DNA of 64,000 nt, taken from NCBI RefSeq assembly GCF_009754945.1, contig NZ_WPIN01000005.1:124001-188000 (forward strand), read 5' to 3'. The number at the start of each line of letters is the position of its first letter. The first letter of the stretch is position 1. Positions 58,099-64,000 of this stretch are shown one piece after another. Both the position numbers and the translations under genes were made by a program. This DNA comes from Spirosoma arboris. Its GTDB lineage: Bacteria > Bacteroidota > Bacteroidia > Cytophagales > Spirosomataceae. Below the pieces are notes generated by a model, which was not told the DNA's origin, ran no database searches, and saw only the letters and a list, made by a program, of their open reading frames with translations.

Positions 58099-59424
58099 TT
58101 AATGGGCAACGAATGTTTTTTCAATTTGCTCCAGGCTGGTGCCCTTAGTCTCAGGCATCAGACGTACGACAAACAAGAGTTGTAATACCATCATTATGGT
58201 AAAAAACAGAAACGTGTTGCCGCCACCAAAATGCTCCGCAAAATATGGAAACGTAAAGGTGATAATGGCAGCCATCAGCCAGTGGGTAAAACTGCCTAAC
58301 GACTGACCGCTTGCCCGTACTTCGTTCGGGAAGATTTCGGCAATAAACACCCAGATGACTGCTCCCTGCGAGAAGCCAAAGAAGGCGATATAACCAAATA
58401 AGAGAAGCGGTACGGTCATTCCGCTGAAGTCTTCTACGTAGAAAGCCCGAGCGACCAAAGCCAACGTAACGATCAAACCAACTGACCCAATTTTCATGAG
58501 TGTCCGACGACCAAACCGGTCAATTAGATTCATCGAAATCAGGGTAAAAATGAGATTGACCAGACCAATCCCCGCCGACGACAACAGGGCTGAACTCTTA
58601 CCCAATCCCGTCATTTCAAAAATTCGGGGAGCATAATAGATAATGGCGTTGATACCCGACACCTGATTGAAAACAGCAAATAGCACGGCTAGCATAATCG
58701 GTGTTTTATGACTAGCTGAAAACAGCCGGGTCGATCCTTCCATATGATGATTGCTTTGCTGAATCGCAACCAGTGTTTGTCTGGCCGTAGCCGGATCAAT
58801 CATATTCAGAACCTGAAGCGCTTCGGCTACCTGACCTTTTTTAAGTAACAACCAGCGAGGACTCTCGGGTATGTTAAGAACGGCAATCAGGAAAATCAGA
58901 GAAGGTATCGCCTGGACACCCAGCATCCACCGCCACGAGTCACTACCAATGCCCTGTAATAAGAAATTAGACAGATAGGCGATCAGAATACCCAGTACAA
59001 CATTGAACTGGAAGAGGGCTACAAGGCTTCCTCGGGACTTGGCGGGCGAAATTTCGGTGATATACATAGGAGCAGCCACCGAAGAGGCTCCCACACCCAG
59101 ACCACCCAGAAAACGAAAGATCAGAAAGATAGTCCAGTCGGTAGCCAGTGCGGTTCCAATGGAAGTTGCCAGATACAGAATGGCAATTCCGAGTAGCGTC
59201 TTCTTTCGCCCAAACGTTTCGGCTGGAATACCGCCCAACAGGGAACCCAGCACCGTACCGATGAGAGCGATGGAAACCGTAAGACCATGTTCCCAGATAG
59301 TAAGGCTCCACAATTTTTGCAACGATTGCTCAACACCGGAGATAACGGCAGTATCGAAGCCAAAGAGAAAACCGCCCAACGCGGCTGTGATTGACCAGAC
59401 AAAAATACGCTGCTTCTGACTCAT
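58099..59424 (-). CDS. Sugar porter family MFS transporter
   Basis: Proton-coupled sugar importer of 441 residues and 12 helices (XylE/AraE type). Hallmarks are GGFLFGFDTAVISGVE, the LGGIPAETFGRKKTLL loop, the PESPRWLLLKKG motif after helix 6, IDRFGRRTLMKIGS and the C-terminal PETKGTSLEQIE. Sugar specificity cannot be read. The nearby mannitol-dehydrogenase remnant suggests an old sugar or polyol uptake context. Confidence 0.95.
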   Translation of the reverse strand: MSQKQRIFVWSITAALGGFLFGFDTAVISGVEQSLQKLWSLTIWEHGLTVSIALIGTVLGSLLGGIPAETFGRKKTLLGIAILYLATSIGTALATDWTIFLIFRFLGGLGVGASSVAAPMYITEISPAKSRGSLVALFQFNVVLGILIAYLSNFLLQGIGSDSWRWMLGVQAIPSLIFLIAVLNIPESPRWLLLKKGQVAEALQVLNMIDPATARQTLVAIQQSNHHMEGSTRLFSASHKTPIMLAVLFAVFNQVSGINAIIYYAPRIFEMTGLGKSSALLSSAGIGLVNLIFTLISMNLIDRFGRRTLMKIGSVGLIVTLALVARAFYVEDFSGMTVPLLLFGYIAFFGFSQGAVIWVFIAEIFPNEVRASGQSLGSFTHWLMAAIITFTFPYFAEHFGGGNTFLFFTIMMVLQLLFVVRLMPETKGTSLEQIEKTFVAH

Positions 59425-59464
59425 GAATTGGCAAGACGAACCGGGCTACCCTCGATTCATGAAT

Positions 59465-59472
59465 CAAACTTA
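59465..59472 (-). promoter_or_regulatory. Candidate -7 box of the sugar porter
   Basis: Minus-strand TAAGTTTG fits TAnnTTTG and lies 40 bp upstream of the transporter ATG. Upstream of it, at 59531-59545, AGTATATAATATACT is a perfect 15-bp odd palindrome that could be an operator. Confidence 0.35.
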
Positions 59473-59580
59473 CGGAACGTATTTAGAGGAAAGGTTTCAG
59501 TAACTGTTCAAGTAATTACAAATAAAGTTCAGTATATAATATACTAATAATCAGTATATTGAAAAATAAATTCTAAATGA

Positions 59581-59622
59581 ATTTTCAATTTTGTTACGTC
59601 GATTTTCGATTTTGTTACGACG
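59581..59622. repeat. 21-bp imperfect tandem repeat at a stop codon
   Basis: ATTTTCAATTTTGTTACGTCG is followed directly by ATTTTCGATTTTGTTACGACG (two differences). The second copy runs into the 3' end of the winged-helix regulator gene. Confidence 0.8.
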
Positions 59623-60532
59623 CGTTCTTTATAGAGTTTAGAGCTTCTACCCGGTATCCTACGCCATGTACAGCCACAATCCGAATACTGGGGTCGTCCT
59701 GAAGCATTTTTCGTAAGCGCGACACAAACACATCTACGCTACGCCCAACAATGATACCCTCATCTTCCCAAACCGATTTAAGAATAAAGTCCCGCTCGAC
59801 TACCTGATTAAGGTGGCTACTGAAAAACCTGAGCAGTTTGGCTTCGCGATAGGTTAGCGTATATTGATTCGTTCCTGAATACAGCAGTTGTCTGGCCGGT
59901 TCGAAACTTGAATTACCAAACAGTATTCGGTCGGGTTCGAGTGCAATAAGCTCTGGCATAGTGGTTGAGTTACTGCCTCCCACAGATCGCTTCCAGACAA
60001 CAAACCCAAGACCCGTTAGCAAGCCACCCATAGCCAGCACCCACCAGCCTGCAATTGGTTGAGAAGCTGTTTCAGGCGAAGCAAAAGTAACCTGGATCGT
60101 ATAGCACCCCGGCGCTTGAGTTCGCGCTAAGCAGGGCACTTCATTCTTTTCTGTCAAGTCTCGAACATTATACCCTAGCTGCAATTGGCCCTGAGCGCAA
60201 TCCAGCACAGCAACGTCATAATTCGTTTTAATATCGTGTAGACTGAGCGACTCCTGTAGCAAAGCAGGCAATAGACTATAATCAAACGAATGATCAATTC
60301 GGACCTGAAAAATCTGGGCATTGGGCTGCTGTATGGGCTGAATACGGGATGTAGAATCCCCCGATTTCAGTAGCAAATGGTGCACAGTACGTCGAATGGC
60401 CAGGTTCGCTTTCTGGGAAAACCGTTGGTTATCTGTGGTCGTCTGGGCGGGTGCTAACCAGGCAAATTGTGTACAGAGCAGCCCGACCAGCACAAGGCTC
60501 ACCATCCCGATTATTCTTACCGATTTTCTCAT
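59615..60532 (-). CDS. Membrane-anchored winged-helix regulator
   Basis: A one-component regulator of 305 residues from the ATG at 60532 (MRKSVRIIGMVSLVLVGLLC). A first helix is followed by a periplasmic domain of about 130 residues with three cysteines, a second membrane helix GWWVLAMGGLLTGLGFVVW at about 162-180, and a C-terminal OmpR/PhoB-type winged helix (about 195-296) with REAKLLRFFSSHLNQVVERD, SVDVFVSRLRKML and VHGVGYRVE. The order is the reverse of ToxR/CadC, where the DNA-binding part is N-terminal. A frame from 60559 would add 9 residues. The signal sensed is unknown. Confidence 0.85.
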   Translation of the reverse strand: MRKSVRIIGMVSLVLVGLLCTQFAWLAPAQTTTDNQRFSQKANLAIRRTVHHLLLKSGDSTSRIQPIQQPNAQIFQVRIDHSFDYSLLPALLQESLSLHDIKTNYDVAVLDCAQGQLQLGYNVRDLTEKNEVPCLARTQAPGCYTIQVTFASPETASQPIAGWWVLAMGGLLTGLGFVVWKRSVGGSNSTTMPELIALEPDRILFGNSSFEPARQLLYSGTNQYTLTYREAKLLRFFSSHLNQVVERDFILKSVWEDEGIIVGRSVDVFVSRLRKMLQDDPSIRIVAVHGVGYRVEALNSIKNAS

Positions 60533-60628
60533 AAACAGTACACAAATTTTCTTAAACACAGAGTCACAAAGAACACAGAGTTGACCTCTCTATTCTTTGT
60601 GCTCTTCCTGACTCCGTGTTCAATATAA

Positions 60629-61138
60629 TCAACATCCAGGCCTAACTCCATTAATCGGAAAAAAAAGCCAGCTGGGAGGAAGGCACGAGTTGAGTGGTCT
60701 CAGTTTAATAACGCGCTTTGCGACTAAATCTGTTTTTCTTGCCGGCTCAATAACCAGATCATCTCCGGGACGAGCCAGCGCCAGCACGGCCGCAACTTCA
60801 ATATCGTAGTATACTGGCTGCGTATTGTCTGATACACTCGATGTGACAGCATTTCCTGCCCGTACGAGGTAAATACGAAAAGGAATCTTTGTGGTCTCTT
60901 TCGATTCAGGGTCTCCGTCTACAACAGCCAGCGTGCCACGACTGGACAGAGAAAAACTACCATAATTCAATGGCTTACCATCTAGCGTCAATGGGTTACC
61001 ATAGAAATTACTTTTTTTACTCGTTTCGCCCCGACGAACTACGCTGTCTAACCGTAACGCATGTGCGCGTGCAGGTTTATTATTCAGGGACAAAGTTACC
61101 AGAACCACCAAGTTCACTATGTGAATGTGCTTACTCAT
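60629..61138 (-). CDS. Exported protein of unknown function
   Basis: A 169-residue protein with a signal peptide (HIHIVNLVVLVTLSLNNKPARA) and no recognised domain. It reads as a beta-rich extracellular domain: LTLDGKPLNYGSFSLSSRGTL, KIPFRIYLVRAGNAV, and a final GDDLVIEPARKTDLVAKRVI. The middle part has some likeness to the neighbouring 136-residue exported protein (a GDxIVxL-type strand near the end). Both lie between the membrane regulator and DUF983 on the same strand. Confidence 0.65.
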   Translation of the reverse strand: MSKHIHIVNLVVLVTLSLNNKPARAHALRLDSVVRRGETSKKSNFYGNPLTLDGKPLNYGSFSLSSRGTLAVVDGDPESKETTKIPFRIYLVRAGNAVTSSVSDNTQPVYYDIEVAAVLALARPGDDLVIEPARKTDLVAKRVIKLRPLNSCLPPSWLFFPINGVRPGC

Positions 61139-61197
61139 GAGAAGAGATAGAATAAGGATGAGAATTTAAGTAAATTATTCGGAATGAAAAGGTTAAA

Positions 61198-61608
61198 TCA
61201 CTGTACCAGGATTTCATTATGCGGCAAAGCGTAGGAATTATCCAGCGTCAGTAGCACAATATGATCACCCTTCCGGCATTTGGCGAGCACTTTCTGGATA
61301 GGCACCTGCTTGAATTCTTCTTTCGAATAAAGTACTAATGTTTGGGTAGCCTTGTCGCGAATAGCGATTTTGAATGCGATTCGGTCAACGGCTTTATTCT
61401 CGCCAGGCGACAATTCAACTGTATTTACGGTTAATTCGCCGGTAGTAGTAGCGGGCAAAGTGCACGTTCCTTTAGTCGTATATTCATTTACAATCATTTT
61501 TGTACCGACAAAAGCTGCCGCACAATCGTTGAAAGACTGCTGACCAATACACAGGTTAGACAGGATGCACCCCCAAAAGAGGAGTGCCAGCTGCATTACA
61601 TTTCTCAT
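61198..61608 (-). CDS. Exported protein of unknown function
   Basis: A 136-residue protein with a signal peptide (LALLFWGCILSNLCIGQQ). The mature part reads VNTVELSPGENKAVDRIAF, FKIAIRDKATQTLVLYS, KGDHIVLLTLDNSYALPHNEI. This layout suggests a compact beta-sandwich, but no family was recognised. It is followed 59 bp later by the other small exported gene; the pair and the membrane regulator downstream may be co-transcribed. Confidence 0.65.
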   Translation of the reverse strand: MRNVMQLALLFWGCILSNLCIGQQSFNDCAAAFVGTKMIVNEYTTKGTCTLPATTTGELTVNTVELSPGENKAVDRIAFKIAIRDKATQTLVLYSKEEFKQVPIQKVLAKCRKGDHIVLLTLDNSYALPHNEILVQ

Positions 61609-61636
61609 GATTTTTCGTGTTTAGTACGTGATCAGA

Positions 61637-61644
61637 CAAATGTA
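61637..61644 (-). promoter_or_regulatory. Candidate -7 box of the 136-residue exported protein
   Basis: Minus-strand TACATTTG fits TAnnTTTG, 28 bp upstream of the ATG. No convincing -33 element. Confidence 0.4.
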
Positions 61645-61737
61645 TAGTCGCGCCGAAAAGCATTAGGTAAAGGGCTGTAAAACCTTGTAAAGGAATTGTA
61701 AAACCTTCAATTTACGTCTAAAACAGGTTTTTCACAC

Positions 61738-61790
61738 AAAGCCGCGCCCCGGTTTACCCATGATGTTTGAGTAAATCGGGGCACGGCTTT
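61738..61790. repeat. Inverted repeat, GCCGTGCCCCGG variant
   Basis: Arms 61738-61757 and 61771-61790 are 20 bp with two differences (AAAGCCGcGCCCCGgTTTAC). The left part resembles the GCCGTGCCACGGTTTA word of the hairpin at 57759. It lies downstream of the DUF983 gene and ahead of the exported protein gene, so it may also terminate DUF983. Confidence 0.75.
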
Positions 61791-61849
61791 ATAGGAAAAC
61801 TTGCTATAAATGAGACTAGGCGATATGGAGTTAAGACACGGCGTTGTTA

Positions 61850-62242
61850 CTATCCTTGGGTCGGAATCTCCGCTTTGTGTTGCGGTTTAGGCGCAATAAA
61901 CAGAGTCAACCAGGTACGACGGGCCATCCGAAAGAAATAGGGAGTCAACAGGATTAAGGTTGGTAGTAAACCGACCAGATAGTAGTTCACGTCGACCTGT
62001 AATCCCTGCACGAAAATGAAAAATGTGATCAGGATATAAAGGGTATACAACGCATAGCTCACAAACATGGAAGCCCAGTAGAAACCTGGTTCGGGCATGA
62101 AGTTTTCGCCACAATGAGGGCAATGTTCATGCATTTTATCGAAGTTTTTACTGAAGGCACTATTGCTTACGAAGAAGTCACCTTGATGACACCGGGGGCA
62201 TTTATTGAAAACGACGCTGTATAATCGGCTGTTGGTTGACAT
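61850..62242 (-). CDS. DUF983 family membrane protein
   Basis: A 130-residue protein. It begins with a zinc-ribbon-like CPRCHQGDFFV and HCPHCGENFMPEPGFYWASMFVSYAL, the diagnostic DUF983 start, followed by two membrane helices (YALYTLYILITFFIFVQGL; LVGLLPTLILLTPYFF). Function unknown. It stands alone with a good -7 box at 62311. Confidence 0.93.
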   Translation of the reverse strand: MSTNSRLYSVVFNKCPRCHQGDFFVSNSAFSKNFDKMHEHCPHCGENFMPEPGFYWASMFVSYALYTLYILITFFIFVQGLQVDVNYYLVGLLPTLILLTPYFFRMARRTWLTLFIAPKPQHKAEIPTQG

Positions 62243-62310
62243 GGCTTAGGAGCAAGTACGCAGACAGATTTGTCTGAAAGTTGGCTGTTGCTCAGGCAGT
62301 TTTTACGTGA

Positions 62311-62318
62311 CAAAGGTA
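62311..62318 (-). promoter_or_regulatory. Candidate -7 box of the DUF983 gene
   Basis: Minus-strand TACCTTTG fits TAnnTTTG, 68 bp upstream of the ATG; the same octamer precedes the TonB receptor at 48450. No clear -33 TTTG at normal spacing. Confidence 0.4.
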
Positions 62319-62369
62319 GCAGACCGCCAACGCCACTGAAAAGACAAACCAAGCCATGTATGGTACAAA

Positions 62370-63239
62370 TCAACGATTAGCGACTAGCAACTGCCGAAAT
62401 TCGGCGGGTGTCTGCCCAGTTATTTTTTTGAAAAATCGTACGAAGTAAGACGGGTCGTCGAATCCTAGCTGGAAACCAATTTCCTTAACAGATTGAGCCG
62501 TATGTGTTAATAGTCGTTGTGCTTCAATAACGATACGCTCATGCAGCAGTTGGCTGGCCGTTTTACCCAGAACTTTCTTGCAGATATGGTTGAGGTAATT
62601 CGGTGTCAGGCTGAGTTGGTCGGCATAGGCGCTCACCTCCCGAACGGTCAGAAACTGGTTTTCGATCAACTCTTCATAATCGCGTATCCGATCGTAGAGG
62701 TTCGTGTCAGTACCAACCCATTGCTGATTATAGAGTCGATTAGCGTTCTCTAGTAGGATATGCACAAACGAGAGAAATACATCGGCCCGGTTGAGCTGCT
62801 GCTTTTCATACTCATTATAGGCATACGTAAACAGATCGTTGAATAGTGGTACTTGATCAGTTACTTCCAATAATGGCTGGTGCTGATGCGAATGAAAAAA
62901 GGGATACTGATACAATCGATTGCCAAATCGCCCACGAAAGAAATTAGCATCAAAAAACAGATTATAGCCCTGAATATCGGGGGACAATTTCCAGCTATGC
63001 ACCTGACCTGGTGTAAGAAAATAAAGCTGGGACGCACCAATCTGGTAGGTTCTAAAGTCGATCGTATGGGTGCCACTTCCCTGCACAATCCACATTAACA
63101 GGTAAAACGTATGCGAATGCGGATTGTCTATTCCTTTAAACTCCTGCACTAGTTTCTCCAGCCGGGTCATATAGAAAAGTGCATCCGGTTCATGACGTGG
63201 AAACGACTGAAGTTTATAGACGGGAACAGATAGCGACAT
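62370..63239 (-). CDS. AraC family transcriptional regulator
   Basis: A 289-residue regulator with an N-terminal cupin-like arm/sensor domain (HSHTFYLLMWIVQGSGTHTIDF, LYFLTPGQVHSWKLS) and a C-terminal double HTH (about 190-289): LTVREVSAYADQLSLTPNYLNHICKK and the signature VKEIGFQLGFDDPSYFVRFFKK followed by TGQTPAEFRQ. The ligand is unknown. An SDR gene lies upstream on the same strand, 82 bp away, separated by an inverted repeat. Confidence 0.95.
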   Translation of the reverse strand: MSLSVPVYKLQSFPRHEPDALFYMTRLEKLVQEFKGIDNPHSHTFYLLMWIVQGSGTHTIDFRTYQIGASQLYFLTPGQVHSWKLSPDIQGYNLFFDANFFRGRFGNRLYQYPFFHSHQHQPLLEVTDQVPLFNDLFTYAYNEYEKQQLNRADVFLSFVHILLENANRLYNQQWVGTDTNLYDRIRDYEELIENQFLTVREVSAYADQLSLTPNYLNHICKKVLGKTASQLLHERIVIEAQRLLTHTAQSVKEIGFQLGFDDPSYFVRFFKKITGQTPAEFRQLLVANR

Positions 63240-63247
63240 AAGAATAA

Positions 63248-63281
63248 GAGTGCTAATCCAGGCTCGTTGAAATTAGCACTC
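63248..63281. terminator. Inverted repeat between SDR and AraC genes
   Basis: Perfect 10-bp arms GAGTGCTAAT and ATTAGCACTC around a 14-nt loop, between the SDR stop and the AraC start. Likely a terminator or operator; see the rejected CIRCE reading. Confidence 0.5.
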
Positions 63282-63321
63282 AATAATAATCACTTACCCA
63301 GTCATTTACTAGGCCATGTAT

Positions 63322-64000
63322 TTAGGCATTCATGGCCGCTAAAGCACCGGACGGTGACGAAAGCGACAAAGCGTAAATCTGAGCGGTGTTGCCAACGTGA
63401 ATTTCGTATTCATCGTTTTCCAGCGCAGTCAACAAATCATCGGCAACCACCGAGGGAGCAATTCCATTTTCACCACCAATAGCCTGCGAAAAGTCGGTGT
63501 TGACTAATGGAGGCATAAGTTCAAAAACTTTAGTCGTTGTGCTTCTTTCCAGCGTGATGCGCAACGATTGTGTGTAGGAATGTAAAGCTGCCTTACTGGC
63601 TGCATAGGTAGGCAATCTATGGCTGGGCGCAAACGCTACGATAGACGATACATTAACAATAGCCGATTCTTCCTGCTTGCTTAACAAAGGCGCTAGTTTT
63701 TCGGTAAGTCGGATAATGGAAAGGTAATTGGTAAGCATTTCTTCACGCGCATTTTCAAACGCATTTTCCTGAGCCACCAGTTTATAGTAAAACGCATTTC
63801 CGGCATTGTTGATCAGAATATTCAGATCAGGGAATTCAGCATACAGTTGGTCAACCAAACGATTTACATCGTCCTCCTGCGTGACATCACAGGCAATAGC
63901 CGTCACGTTTTTCAGTTGTGCAGCCGCTTTTTGAAGCCGATCTTCATTTCTGCCCGTAATAATTACATGATTGCCTTTCTGATCGAACAGCTTTGCAATT
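63322..64000 (-). CDS. Short-chain dehydrogenase, 3' part
   Basis: SDR-superfamily oxidoreductase. The start lies beyond the right edge of the window: the frame stays open to 63999 and reads IAKLFDQKGNHVIITGRNED there. Visible motifs are LNILINNAG (structural NNAG), the Ser region IVNVSSIVAFAPS and the catalytic pair in TYAASKAALHSYTQSL (Y and K), then PPLVNTDF. The N-terminal TGxxxGIG cofactor motif is cut off. The substrate is unknown; it may be under control of the neighbouring AraC regulator. Confidence 0.92.
   Translation of the reverse strand, partial: IAKLFDQKGNHVIITGRNEDRLQKAAAQLKNVTAIACDVTQEDDVNRLVDQLYAEFPDLNILINNAGNAFYYKLVAQENAFENAREEMLTNYLSIIRLTEKLAPLLSKQEESAIVNVSSIVAFAPSHRLPTYAASKAALHSYTQSLRITLERSTTTKVFELMPPLVNTDFSQAIGGENGIAPSVVADDLLTALENDEYEIHVGNTAQIYALSLSSPSGALAAMNA

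Noticed and set aside
63248..63281. CIRCE heat-shock operator (GAGTGCTAA and TTAGCACTC arms)
   Set aside because: The half-sites are in the opposite order to CIRCE (TTAGCACTC-N9-GAGTGCTAA), the spacer is 14 nt, and neither neighbour is a chaperone gene.
1..64000. CRISPR arrays, tRNA/rRNA genes and complete insertion sequences
   Set aside because: No regularly spaced direct repeats, no tRNA T-arm patterns in the gaps, and no transposase domain were seen; the repeats found are inverted, not CRISPR-like.

Overview
The window reads as chromosomal DNA of a Cytophagales-type Bacteroidota, most like Spirosoma and its relatives. The basis is the gene content: CarboxypepD_reg/TonB-dependent receptors, PorT-like outer-membrane beta-barrels, a giant secreted protein with a type IX secretion C-terminal tail, DUF937-OmpA, DUF3109, DUF983 and DUF418 proteins, LytTR regulators, GH88/GH105 hydrolases, weak Shine-Dalgarno usage and scattered -7 boxes of the TAnnTTTG type. 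No rRNA, tRNA, CRISPR array, prophage or intact insertion sequence was seen. Taxonomy is inferred from protein style only.

Layout. 1-2.3 kb: 3' end of pheS, then xseA and xseB. 2.4-7.4 kb: DUF937-OmpA envelope protein, a membrane-anchored SDR paired with a TspO-like membrane protein, and a DUF418 protein. 7.7-10.3 kb: clpB. 10.4-11.3 kb: a small AT-rich two-gene unit. Its first gene joins what looks like the N-terminus of the DNA polymerase sliding clamp (DnaN) to an Mrr-type restriction-endonuclease domain. This is the most unusual gene in the window. 11.4-20.3 kb: housekeeping and envelope genes (Bax inhibitor-1, M48 protease, Dabb, DHA2 efflux pump, acetamidase, GT39, pgi). 20.4-28.9 kb: a tandem pair of beta-barrels with different low-complexity linkers, a siroheme dehydrogenase, FMN reductase, an MGMT-like protein without the alkyl-acceptor Cys, DUF3109, an MltD-like LysM transglycosylase, an O-methyltransferase and dtd. 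29-39.7 kb: a probable pectin/rhamnose module of two GH88/GH105 hydrolases, lutABC and a GntR/LacI-like hybrid regulator. 39.8-43.3 kb: a same-strand cluster of alpha/beta hydrolase, exported RidA, class A beta-lactamase-like protein lacking the general-base Glu, Crp regulator and DoxX. 43.5-49.4 kb: LytTR regulator, acyltransferase, TonB-dependent receptor and beta-barrel. 49.4-54.3 kb: the giant secreted protein, preceded by a relic of a second copy of its 3' end. 54.3-64 kb: VOC protein and aldo/keto reductase, a gene-poor decayed stretch with a headless mannitol-dehydrogenase fragment, a sugar porter, a membrane-anchored winged-helix regulator, two small exported proteins, DUF983, an AraC regulator and the 3' part of an SDR.

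Intergenic architecture. Many gaps hold long, often perfect inverted repeats (arms 15-40 bp). Several fall into recurring sequence families (AACTTACAACTT type, GTTTCAGGTTCCAAG type, GCCGTGCCACGG type). They are too long and too alike at unrelated loci to be only ordinary terminators, and together they are the second main observation. Coordinates and motifs were read by eye; no database or folding search was run.
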